Assembly: GCA_937892925.1 (NCBI GenBank) | Contig: CALBHX010000056.1 | Location: 1 to 21,944, forward strand | DNA length: 21,944 nucleotides | Direction: 5' to 3' | Origin: an uncultured Lentisphaeraceae bacterium | GTDB lineage: Bacteria > Verrucomicrobiota > Kiritimatiellia > RFP12 > DVOR01 | In this document: positions 15,907 through 21,944 of the stretch, in pieces | Numbering within the stretch: position 1 is the first letter of the stretch | Layout: the number at the start of each line of letters is the position of its first letter | Translations under genes and position numbers: made by a program | The notes under the pieces: generated by a model | Seen by the model: only the letters and a program-made list of their open reading frames with translations | Database searches by the model: none | Told to the model about the DNA's origin: nothing

Positions 15907-15915
15907 AGCATAACA
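15907..15915 (-). promoter_or_regulatory. Extended -10 element giving a probable leaderless vWA mRNA
   Basis: On the minus strand TGT followed by TATGCT (15915-15907) ends six bases before the vWA ATG (15900). Transcription would start at or next to the A of the start codon. No -35 box is apparent, which extended -10 promoters tolerate. Confidence 0.45.
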
Positions 15916-15921
15916 CAACAC

Positions 15922-15933
15922 CGGCACGTGCCG
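15922..15933. promoter_or_regulatory. Perfect palindrome in the divergent promoter region
   Basis: CGGCACGTGCCG is a 12-base perfect palindrome located 7 bases upstream of the vWA -10 extension, in the place of the missing -35 box. It is a candidate operator or activator site controlling the vWA gene, possibly also the divergent exonuclease gene. Confidence 0.4.
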
Positions 15934-16030
15934 TGCGCGGGGCGAAATGCGAATAGAAGTGTGAGTGCATGACAGGAAAGAGTCTTTCGGTATGGATGTG
16001 CATGGATGTAAATCCGCTGCGGCCGCCTTA

Positions 16031-16045
16031 ACTCCGAACCGGAGT
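16031..16045. promoter_or_regulatory. Inverted repeat upstream of the exonuclease promoter
   Basis: ACTCCG-AAC-CGGAGT is a 6-base inverted repeat with a 3-base centre, ending seven bases before the -35 box of the exonuclease promoter. Its position fits an upstream regulator site; the effect is unknown. Confidence 0.3.
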
Positions 16046-16051
16046 AAAACG

Positions 16052-16081
16052 CGGACAGGAGCGGAGGCGGTTTGGTAAAAT
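16052..16081 (+). promoter_or_regulatory. Promoter giving a probable leaderless exonuclease mRNA
   Basis: CGGACA (16052-16057), an 18-base spacer and TAAAAT (16076-16081) preceded by TGG form an extended -10 promoter. The -10 ends six bases before the ATG at 16088. The AGGGG between them lies only one base from the start codon, too close for normal Shine-Dalgarno pairing. Confidence 0.5.
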
Positions 16082-16087
16082 AGGGGC

Positions 16088-16912
16088 ATGAAGACGTGTG
16101 ATTTCCCTGTACCATTGCATCGCCCGCTGATCGTGTTTGATATTGAGTCCACGGGGACGAGCCCCCGGGCGGATCGGATTATAGAGTTGGCGGCGATTCG
16201 TCTCAATCCGGATGGGACGCGTGAGGAACGGGTGTGGCTAGTGAATCCGGAGATGAAGATTCCAATTGAATCGATTGCGATTCATGGTATCACGGATGCA
16301 GAGGTGGCCGCGTGCCCTCCGTTTTCATTGGTAGCGGCGGAGGTGTATGCTTTTTTTGATGGGTGCGATCTGGCGGGATTTTCGGCTGGTTACTTTGATG
16401 CGCAGATTCTGAACGAGGAATTTCTGCGGTGCGGCATTACAGACTTCCATCCGGAGGCACGGAGACTGCTGGATGCGCAGCGGATTTATCATAAACGGGA
16501 GCCGCGGGATTTGACGGCGGCATTGCGGTTTTATTGCGGGCGAGATTTGGGGGAGGCCGCGCATGGGGCGCTGGCGGATGCGGAGGCGACGCTGGAGGTG
16601 CTGTGCGGGCAGTTTGCGCGATACCCTGATTTACCGCGAGATCTGGACGCACTGGATAAGATGTTCAATCCGCAGGATCCATTTAATGTGGATCGGCTTG
16701 GGCGGTGGCGTTGGGTAGAGGGTGAGGTGTGCGTGAACTTTGGACGTAAAAAAGGTGCTAAACTCCGCGATTTGGCGGCAGATCCAAAGGATGGGCACTC
16801 CTTTTTGAAGTGGATTATGAAGAGTGATTTCCCGCAGGATACGCGGGCGGTAGCGGAGCGTGCATTACGCGGTGAGTTCCCTTCGCGACCCTCGGCCGGG
16901 GCAAAGAGTTAA
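16088..16912 (+). CDS. DnaQ-family 3'-5' exonuclease (DEDDh)
   Basis: The protein degrades DNA or RNA 3' ends, as do the proofreading subunit of DNA polymerase III and related stand-alone exonucleases. All five catalytic residues are seen: D18 and E20 (LIVFDIESTG), D104 (SAGYFDAQIL), H159 and D164 (HGALADAEA). After the exonuclease domain (about 12-180) a C-terminal module (about 205-265) reads NFGRKKGAKLRDLA...FLKWIMKSDFPQDT, a segment also found in exonucleases of Bacteroidota and allied phyla. At 274 residues it lacks polymerase, helicase and UvrC-like parts, so it is a stand-alone enzyme; it may or may not be the replicative epsilon subunit. The acyltransferase gene follows after 31 bases. 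Confidence 0.9.
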   Translation: MKTCDFPVPLHRPLIVFDIESTGTSPRADRIIELAAIRLNPDGTREERVWLVNPEMKIPIESIAIHGITDAEVAACPPFSLVAAEVYAFFDGCDLAGFSAGYFDAQILNEEFLRCGITDFHPEARRLLDAQRIYHKREPRDLTAALRFYCGRDLGEAAHGALADAEATLEVLCGQFARYPDLPRDLDALDKMFNPQDPFNVDRLGRWRWVEGEVCVNFGRKKGAKLRDLAADPKDGHSFLKWIMKSDFPQDTRAVAERALRGEFPSRPSAGAKS

Positions 16913-16943
16913 GCGTAGCGGCGGGCAGAAAGGCAGGCAGCGA

Positions 16944-17768
16944 ATGCGGCAGGTTGAAACATTTATGCAGCAGTTTAAGGAAACGGGTGCCTATCGCACG
17001 CCGCCGGAGGCGTTGGGAAAACCGCACCGGAATGGGTGGATGACATCGCTGTCGTTCAATATCCGGGCGTTGGGTGGCGCGATGCTTCGGGGGGGGTGGC
17101 TGGCGCATCATCATGCGTTTGATGACCGGCGGTGGGAGGAGTGTGGTTTCCACTTATTTTGGGAGACAGAGCGTTTGGGGACGGAGGTGATTATTGAAGG
17201 CTTTAAGCAGCTGGAGGGGGTTGGGCCGGTAGTCGTGGTCTCCAATCATATGAGCCTGTATGAGACGTTTGCTTTTCCGCCGTTGTTGTTGGCGTATGGC
17301 GGCGTTGCCATTGTGTTGAAAAAATCGCTGCTGCGCGTGCCGTATGTGGGGAAAACGTTTGCATCGCGCAAGGTGATTCCGGTGGGGCGGGTGGATCCTC
17401 GGGCGGATTTGAAGGCGGTGCTGGAGCATGGGGAGCGCTTCCTCAGAGAGGAGAAAGCGTCGGTGATTCTTTATCCGCAAGGAACACGTCAGCCTTATTT
17501 CGATTACCATCACTTCAATACGCTGGGGGTGAAGCTGGCACAGAATGCCGGCGTGCCGGTGGTGCCGGTGGCGGGGCAGACGGCGTTTTTGGGCGTGGGG
17601 AAGTATACGAAAGATTTCGGCCCGGTGGATGTGACGGCACCGGTGCGTTTTGCCTGCGGACCAGTGATCCCTGTCACGCGGGAAACAGCTAAGGAGGCGC
17701 AGGCTCAATGTATTGACTTTATTGCTTCTAAGCTGACGGAGTGGGGCAAAGTAGAGGTTCGTCGATGA
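16944..17768 (+). CDS. PlsC-like 1-acylglycerol-3-phosphate acyltransferase family protein
   Basis: Members transfer acyl groups to lysophosphatidate or related lipids at the inner membrane. The ATG at 16944 is preferred; the frame is open to 16860 but that part overlaps the exonuclease end. The 274 residues carry motif I as SNH102MSLYE107, motif II-like SRKVIPVGRVDPRAD (141-155), motif III as YPQGTR (177-182) and a late VPVVPV (204-209). Two deviations stand out: the H-x4-D aspartate is Glu, and EGTR is QGTR. H-x4-E occurs in LpxL/LpxM-type acyltransferases, but the overall order is PlsC-like. Hence the acceptor may not be lysophosphatidate. The stop overlaps the next start as ATGA, implying coupling to the esterase. 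Confidence 0.82.
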   Translation: MRQVETFMQQFKETGAYRTPPEALGKPHRNGWMTSLSFNIRALGGAMLRGGWLAHHHAFDDRRWEECGFHLFWETERLGTEVIIEGFKQLEGVGPVVVVSNHMSLYETFAFPPLLLAYGGVAIVLKKSLLRVPYVGKTFASRKVIPVGRVDPRADLKAVLEHGERFLREEKASVILYPQGTRQPYFDYHHFNTLGVKLAQNAGVPVVPVAGQTAFLGVGKYTKDFGPVDVTAPVRFACGPVIPVTRETAKEAQAQCIDFIASKLTEWGKVEVRR

Positions 17769-18628
17769 GGCTTCGTGGGTTTTTAGCGGTAGTTCTTGCG
17801 GCGGTTTGCGGGGCACCGTTTGCCGTGCGCGGACAATTCTCAATAGCGGAGCAGTTTTCGGCATCCGTGATAACCAATAGGATGGGAGAGACGCTGCCGG
17901 TGCGGGTGTGGCGGCGGTATCAGCCGAAGGATTGCCCTGTGCCGGTGGTGGTGCTGCTGCACGGGAGCGGGGAGTGTGGCACGGACAATGCTGCGCAGCT
18001 GACGCCGTTTCGTTCGTTCTATCAAACGGTTTTGGTAGATGCTTCGCTTCCGCCCGCGCTGTATTTGATCCCGCAGTGTACGCAGCGTAATGGCTGGGTA
18101 CGGGAGGTTTCCTTTGAGGCACAGCGGCGGTTGCCGCGTTATCCGGCTCCTGCGCTTCGTACGGTGAAGGAATATCTGGATGCGCTGGTTCAGCAAAAGG
18201 TGGCTGATCCAGATCGGTTGTATATAGGCGGTTATTCGCTGGGGGGCTTTGGCACATGGGATGCTATTGCGCGTTGGCCCGGGTACTTTGCCGCGGCTGT
18301 TCCTGTCTGTGGCGGCGGGGCAGAACAGGCGGAAGCGGTGGCGCATGCCGCTAAGACGGCCGTCTGGGCTTTTCACGGCGCGGCGGATGCGGTGGTGCCC
18401 GTGGTGTGTTCGCGGCGGATGATTGCCGCGCTGGGGCAGGCGGGAGTGGTTCCCAAGTATACGGAATATCCTGGTGCGGGGCATAATATCTGGGTGCGTG
18501 CATTCGGAGATTCGGCCATGGTGCGATGGATGTTTCGGCAACGGCGGGGGCAAGTGGAGCAGGCGCCGGGTACATCGGTCATAAATGCCTTCTTTAGACA
18601 GCTGAAAGCGTATGTTACGCCGGATTAA
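17765..18628 (+). CDS. Exported alpha/beta-hydrolase (esterase / dienelactone-hydrolase-like)
   Basis: The ATG at 17765 overlaps the previous stop (ATGA) and follows AGAGG by seven bases. It starts a clear signal peptide, MRLRGFLAVVLAAVCGAPFAVRG. The 287-residue product has the alpha/beta-hydrolase order: oxyanion strand VVLLHGSGECG (62-72), nucleophile elbow GGYS158LGG, acid D208 in FHGAAD and H240 in PGAGHNIW. This layout matches the predicted-peptidase / PHB-depolymerase-like / phospholipase-carboxylesterase group of secreted esterases. Substrate cannot be assigned. Coupling to the acyltransferase raises the idea of acyl-group turnover in the envelope, but that is inference. Confidence 0.83.
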   Translation: MRLRGFLAVVLAAVCGAPFAVRGQFSIAEQFSASVITNRMGETLPVRVWRRYQPKDCPVPVVVLLHGSGECGTDNAAQLTPFRSFYQTVLVDASLPPALYLIPQCTQRNGWVREVSFEAQRRLPRYPAPALRTVKEYLDALVQQKVADPDRLYIGGYSLGGFGTWDAIARWPGYFAAAVPVCGGGAEQAEAVAHAAKTAVWAFHGAADAVVPVVCSRRMIAALGQAGVVPKYTEYPGAGHNIWVRAFGDSAMVRWMFRQRRGQVEQAPGTSVINAFFRQLKAYVTPD

Positions 18629-18670
18629 GATATAGAGACGCTAGAAGAAGGCAGGTTTGGAATGCGAATG

Positions 18671-18679
18671 TGTTATACT
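18671..18679 (+). promoter_or_regulatory. Extended -10 element before the squalene-cyclase-repeat gene
   Basis: TGT followed by TATACT (18671-18679) ends six bases before the ATG at 18686. No good -35 box is present. It implies an internal, probably leaderless promoter inside the plus-strand run. Confidence 0.45.
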
Positions 18680-18685
18680 GAACGC

Positions 18686-19777
18686 ATGAAACGCTGGGTA
18701 ATAATCGTTGGAATGGTCGTGTTCGCGTTCCCCGGATGGGCGCTGACGGAGGCAACACGGGCGCAGGCTCAGGCTTCGCTGGAAAAAGGATTTGAATATC
18801 TGCGCAAGACGCAGTCAGCAGATGGCAGCTGGTCGGATCGCCGTTTCCCCGGGTTGAGCGCTCTCGCCTTGTGGGCTATGGCCAATGCGCAGCTGCCTGC
18901 CAACGCCGAGGCCGCCGCTAAGGCGGAGGCCTATATTCTTTCATGTGCGCAGCCCGATGGCGGGCTTTATGTGCCGATTCCTGGGCGCCGAGGCGGCGGA
19001 TTGGGGAATTATAACACCTGTTTGTGCCTGACAGCACTTCATGCGGCGGGAGGCAAGACAAAACACCTTCAAGTGCTCCTTGCCGCACGAGCCTATGTGG
19101 CGTCTACCCAAATTGAAACCGAGGGGCTGCATGAGGGCGGGTTCGGTTATGACAAAACGTCTCCCCGAGCATATACCGACTTGAACAATACATTGTATGC
19201 GATTGACGCTATGCGGTTGACGGAAGATGTGGAAGAGGCACGCCCGGCTGGCCAAAAGAAAGTAGATATCAATTGGGATGCCGCCAAGAAGTATGTGCTT
19301 TCTATGCAGGAACAAGAGGGTGAGGCTGCCGGAGGATTCGTTTATAATCGAGAAGTCCCGCGCAGAACGGATCCCGCTATGGCGGGTAAATCGACACTGC
19401 GGACGCATGGATCCATGACTTATGCCGGGCTGTTGGCCATGCTGCATTGTAAGCTGACTCGGGAGGATCCTCGTGTCCGCTCAACTTACCAGTGGCTTGG
19501 GAGGCATTGGACGTTGAGTGAAAATCCTGGCCAGGGTAATCAGGGACTTTTCTTTTACTACGACATTTTGGCGCGGGCATTGGATGCCGCCGGTGTTTCC
19601 CTGCTGCCGTTGGAGAATGGGACTTCGGTAGATTGGCGCGAGGCTCTGGCCAAGGAGTTGGTGGCGCGGCAAATGGGCGATGGCTCATGGATAAACGCCA
19701 GCAATCGTTTCTGGGAGGGTGACCCCGCGCTCTCAACGAGTTATGCTTTGCTGACCCTGACGGTGGTGCTTCGGTGA
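18686..19777 (+). CDS. Exported prenyltransferase/squalene-oxidase-repeat protein
   Basis: The 363 residues fold, by family, into an alpha/alpha barrel. After a signal peptide (MKRWVIIVGMVVFAFPGWA) come repeats of the QxxDGSW type: TQSADGSWSD (42-51), AQPDGGLY, EGGFGYDK, AAGGFVYN and RQMGDGSWIN near the C-terminus. The acidic DxDD motif of true squalene-hopene cyclases was not found, so cyclase activity is unlikely. Many exported proteins of this kind exist in Verrucomicrobiota and Planctomycetota without a known role; they may bind ligands. An in-frame ATG at 18662 would add eight residues; 18686 is preferred because the signal peptide is cleaner and an extended -10 lies six bases upstream. 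The kinase gene follows after 28 bases, so the two may work together. Confidence 0.78.
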   Translation: MKRWVIIVGMVVFAFPGWALTEATRAQAQASLEKGFEYLRKTQSADGSWSDRRFPGLSALALWAMANAQLPANAEAAAKAEAYILSCAQPDGGLYVPIPGRRGGGLGNYNTCLCLTALHAAGGKTKHLQVLLAARAYVASTQIETEGLHEGGFGYDKTSPRAYTDLNNTLYAIDAMRLTEDVEEARPAGQKKVDINWDAAKKYVLSMQEQEGEAAGGFVYNREVPRRTDPAMAGKSTLRTHGSMTYAGLLAMLHCKLTREDPRVRSTYQWLGRHWTLSENPGQGNQGLFFYYDILARALDAAGVSLLPLENGTSVDWREALAKELVARQMGDGSWINASNRFWEGDPALSTSYALLTLTVVLR

Positions 19778-19805
19778 GCCCGATGGAAAATGTGAGCTTT
19801 AAGGA

Positions 19806-20699
19806 ATGACGGAGCAGCCTTTTCCCAATTTGGAGCTTGAGTCCGTTCTGGGGCAGGGAGGGACGGCAACGGTTTACCGGGCACGCCAGCTGTCAACCGG
19901 GCGTGAGGTCGCCGTAAAGGTGCTTAACACGACCTTTGTTCGAACCGAAGAAGATGTCAGTCGATTTCTTACCGAAGCTAAAGCCTGTGCGCGGTTTCAG
20001 CATCGGAACATTGTACGTGTGTATGACAGCGGGATGGTGGCGGGGACCTATTACTTCGTTATGGAGCTCGTTGAAGGCTACACATTTGCCGCCTATCTGC
20101 AGCGTAAAAACAGGGTGGCGGTGGATGATGTGCTGATCATTCTCGAGTCGGTAGCCGCGGCGTTGGAATATGCGTGGCAGCGCTTCCGGGTTGTCCATTG
20201 CGATATTAAGCCAGATAATCTGATGGTGGATGCTGACGGAACGGTGAAAGTTATGGACCTAGGCATTTCGCGGTCGCTGCTGACGGCCTCCCGAGCGGAA
20301 AACCCCAATGGAGAAATCATGGGGACGCCGGCATATATGAGCCCAGATCAGATCTATGATATGGCCGATTTGGACTGTCGGGCAGATATTTATTCATTGG
20401 GTGCTACAGCCTATCACCTCTTGACGGGACAATTGCTTTTCCCCGGAAAAACAGACCAGCAGGTGGTGGATGCGCACATCGGCCCGAGTTTTGCACGGGA
20501 TCCGCGGGTGATAGTCCCGGAAATTCCGCGTGCTCTGGCTTTGATGCTGAACCGGATGCTGGCCAAAGATCGAGCCTTGCGTTACCCGAATTGGGAAACC
20601 CTGGCGGTTGATATCGCACATCTTTACGCCGGCGAACCGTTGCTGGCCACCCCGCTTAAAGTGGGGGAAAGTTCGATGAGTTTCATGTCAGAATGGTAA
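19806..20699 (+). CDS. Hanks-type Ser/Thr protein kinase, soluble
   Basis: The 297 residues are almost only a kinase domain: glycine loop GQGGTATVY (16-24), VAVK38, helix-C E57, catalytic loop H131-C-D133-I-K-P-D-N138, metal-binding D151 in DLG, activation segment MGTPAYMSPD (172-181) and D194-I-Y-S-L-G. HRD is HCD, so it lacks the arginine that couples activation-loop phosphorylation to activity, DFG is DLG and APE is SPD. All phosphotransfer residues are kept, so it is probably active, perhaps without activation-loop control. No membrane helix or PASTA domain follows; the last 25 residues are a short tail. The start is odd: AAGGA abuts the ATG with no spacer, and an in-frame TAA lies just before it, so no earlier start is possible. 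Confidence 0.9.
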   Translation: MTEQPFPNLELESVLGQGGTATVYRARQLSTGREVAVKVLNTTFVRTEEDVSRFLTEAKACARFQHRNIVRVYDSGMVAGTYYFVMELVEGYTFAAYLQRKNRVAVDDVLIILESVAAALEYAWQRFRVVHCDIKPDNLMVDADGTVKVMDLGISRSLLTASRAENPNGEIMGTPAYMSPDQIYDMADLDCRADIYSLGATAYHLLTGQLLFPGKTDQQVVDAHIGPSFARDPRVIVPEIPRALALMLNRMLAKDRALRYPNWETLAVDIAHLYAGEPLLATPLKVGESSMSFMSEW

Positions 20700-20715
20700 A
20701 GAAAGGATCCTATCC

Positions 20716-21732
20716 ATGCATATTCTTGTTACCGGAGGCGCCGGATACATTGGTACACATACGGTGATTGAGCTGCTTCAGGCCGGTTATGAAGTGACGA
20801 TCGTCGATAATCTCTACAACTCTCAAGAAGAAGCTGTTCGCCGCGGTGCAGAATTGGCCGGTAAAACCCCACATTTTTACAAAGTGGACTTACTGGATAA
20901 GCCTGCCCTGGAAGACGTTTTCAAAAAAGCGCATTATGACGCGGTAATTCATTTCGCGGGGCTGAAAGCGGTTGGCGAATCGGTGCAGAAACCGCTCTTC
21001 TACTACGACAACAATATGACCGGCACCTTCAACCTCCTGGCACTCATGAAACAATATGGCTGCCGGAACATCGTCTTTTCCTCCTCTGCCACCGTTTATG
21101 GGATGCCGGAAAAGGTTCCGTTAGACGAACATTGCTCCACCGGCGCGCTCAACCCCTACGGCGCCACAAAACTCTTCTTGGAACGCGTTCTGACCGACGT
21201 TCAGGCCGCGGAGCCCGATCTGGGCGTCATGTTGCTGCGCTACTTCAATCCGGTAGGTGCGCACCCCTCGGGGCGGATTGGCGAAAACCCAAACGGCATC
21301 CCCAACAACCTCATGCCCTACATCGCACAGGTAGCGGTTGGGCGGTTGCCGAAAGTACGTGTATTTGGAAATGACTATCCCACCAAAGATGGTACCGGTG
21401 TTCGCGATTATATCCACGTGGTCGATCTCGCGCGCGGCCACCTCGCCGCCCTCAAGAAACTGGAGCAAACCCCAGGGAAACTCTACACCGTCAATCTTGG
21501 CACCGGAACGGGCTATTCCGTATTGGACATGATTCATGCCTTCTCCAAAGCCTGCGGGAAAGACATCCCCTATGAGATCGCGCCGCGCCGCCCGGGCGAT
21601 GCTCCCGAATGCTATGCCGATCCTTCCTACGCGAAGGAGTTGTTAGGGTGGACGGCTACCCATACACTCGATGATATGTGCGCTTCGTCCTGGAAGTGGC
21701 AATCCATGAATCCGAACGGATATGAGGCATAA
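20716..21732 (+). CDS. galE: UDP-glucose 4-epimerase
   Basis: GalE interconverts UDP-glucose and UDP-galactose using tightly bound NAD, feeding the Leloir pathway and sugar polymers of the envelope. The 338 residues match the usual length. Seen: Rossmann motif TGGAGYIGTH (6-15), the FAGLKAVGES block (80-89), the catalytic SSSATVYG (122-129) with Y148-G-A-T-K152, LLRYFNPVGAHPSG, GTGVRDYIHVVDLA and the C-terminal RRPGDAPECYAD. AAAGGA eight bases before the ATG supports the start. It lies 16 bases after the kinase. Its codon use differs from upstream genes: many C-ending codons and more C than G on the plus strand. Confidence 0.96.
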   Translation: MHILVTGGAGYIGTHTVIELLQAGYEVTIVDNLYNSQEEAVRRGAELAGKTPHFYKVDLLDKPALEDVFKKAHYDAVIHFAGLKAVGESVQKPLFYYDNNMTGTFNLLALMKQYGCRNIVFSSSATVYGMPEKVPLDEHCSTGALNPYGATKLFLERVLTDVQAAEPDLGVMLLRYFNPVGAHPSGRIGENPNGIPNNLMPYIAQVAVGRLPKVRVFGNDYPTKDGTGVRDYIHVVDLARGHLAALKKLEQTPGKLYTVNLGTGTGYSVLDMIHAFSKACGKDIPYEIAPRRPGDAPECYADPSYAKELLGWTATHTLDDMCASSWKWQSMNPNGYEA

Positions 21733-21757
21733 GGTATCCTAATAGAATAGAAACAAT

Positions 21758-21790
21758 CGCGGCGAAGGAATATTCCTTCGCCGCGCGTTT
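21758..21790 (+). terminator. Intrinsic terminator after galE
   Basis: CGCGGCGAAGGAAT (21758-21771) and its exact reverse complement (21772-21785) make a 28-base perfect palindrome that can form a 12-base stem with a 4-base loop, followed by CGTTTTGG. It starts 25 bases past the galE stop. The short T run and symmetry suggest it may work in both directions. Confidence 0.75.
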
Positions 21791-21845
21791 TGGTTCGTGC
21801 GAAAATCGTGCCTTGAAAAGGAATTCTGCTGATTTCGATGAATTG

Positions 21846-21907
21846 CCCGGGGCGGGATTGCCACGCGCCCGCCCCGGGTTTACGTTGAATCCGCCCCGGG
21901 TTTCAAC
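21846..21907. repeat. GC-rich inverted and direct repeat cluster
   Basis: CCCGGGGCGGG (21846-21856) and CCCGCCCCGGG (21868-21878) are perfect 11-base inverted repeats. CCGCCCCGGGTTT occurs twice in direct order (21869-21881 and 21891-21903). The second copy lies in the loop between GTTGAA (21884-21889) and TTCAAC (21902-21907). The density of overlapping repeats looks like a REP/BIME-type intergenic element, or a second bidirectional terminator cut by the window end. Confidence 0.5.
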
Positions 21908-21944
21908 CATTCCTGCTCCGAGCTGAGGGTGGTTTTGTTATGTT

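Noticed and set aside
15901..16206. Upstream extension of the vWA frame by 102 codons
   Set aside because: It would overlap the divergent exonuclease gene and its promoter, and would bury a clear signal peptide in the middle of the protein.
18686..19777. Functional squalene-hopene or terpene cyclase
   Set aside because: The protein has QW-like repeats but no DxDD motif and is only 363 residues with a signal peptide, about half a true cyclase.
1..21944. CRISPR array, tRNA, rRNA, insertion sequence or riboswitch
   Set aside because: No regularly spaced repeats, cloverleaf with CCA-type end, transposase reading frame or recognisable riboswitch core was seen while reading both strands.

Overview
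The window reads as one chromosomal stretch of a Gram-negative bacterium, most likely of the Verrucomicrobiota / Kiritimatiellota / Lentisphaerota group. This placement is an inference from gene content: a bacterial alpha-2-macroglobulin beside penicillin-binding protein 1C, a family-8 polysaccharide lyase, a phosphoesterase fused to a PQQ-type propeller, a secreted squalene-cyclase-repeat protein, a cytosolic Hanks kinase and a decayed RHS gene. No rRNA, tRNA, CRISPR array, transposase or phage gene was seen.

Layout. Positions 1-223 hold the decayed 3' part of an RHS-repeat gene. A good sigma70-type promoter (361-389) drives the ribosomal/tRNA-modification operon rpsP-trmD-rplS (475-1786), which lacks the rimM gene usually found between rpsP and trmD. 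A second promoter (1959-1988) precedes two small single-pass membrane proteins (2027-2194 and 2394-2606, with a possible 38-codon ORF between them). These are followed by a 1503-residue alpha-2-macroglobulin-like protein with an intact CTEQ thioester motif and, overlapping it by 8 bases, PBP1C. After a 312-base gap comes a secreted PL8 lyase (9546-12644) that keeps the family's catalytic Asn/His/Tyr/Arg set. It converges on two minus-strand genes for exported proteins: a calcineurin-like phosphoesterase with a C-terminal beta-propeller, and a von Willebrand A-domain protein. A 187-base divergent promoter region (15901-16087) separates these from a plus-strand run: DEDDh exonuclease, PlsC-like acyltransferase, exported alpha/beta-hydrolase, exported squalene-cyclase-repeat protein, Ser/Thr kinase and UDP-glucose 4-epimerase (galE). 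A strong terminator follows galE, then a GC-rich repeat cluster at the window end.

How the genes fit together. The A2M-PBP1C pair is the known periplasmic protease-trapping and cell-wall-repair module. Here the A2M appears to be held by an N-terminal transmembrane helix instead of a lipid anchor, and two small membrane proteins lie in its operon. The PL8 lyase points to use of glycosaminoglycan-like polymers, although no sulfatase, transporter or glycuronyl hydrolase is next to it. The 16-21 kb run mixes DNA, lipid and signalling functions and may be several transcription units.

Regulation. Three starts (15900 minus, 16088 plus, 18686 plus) have a TGn-extended -10 box ending exactly six bases before the ATG and no well-placed Shine-Dalgarno, which suggests leaderless transcripts. 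Most other genes have clear AGGAG-type ribosome sites.
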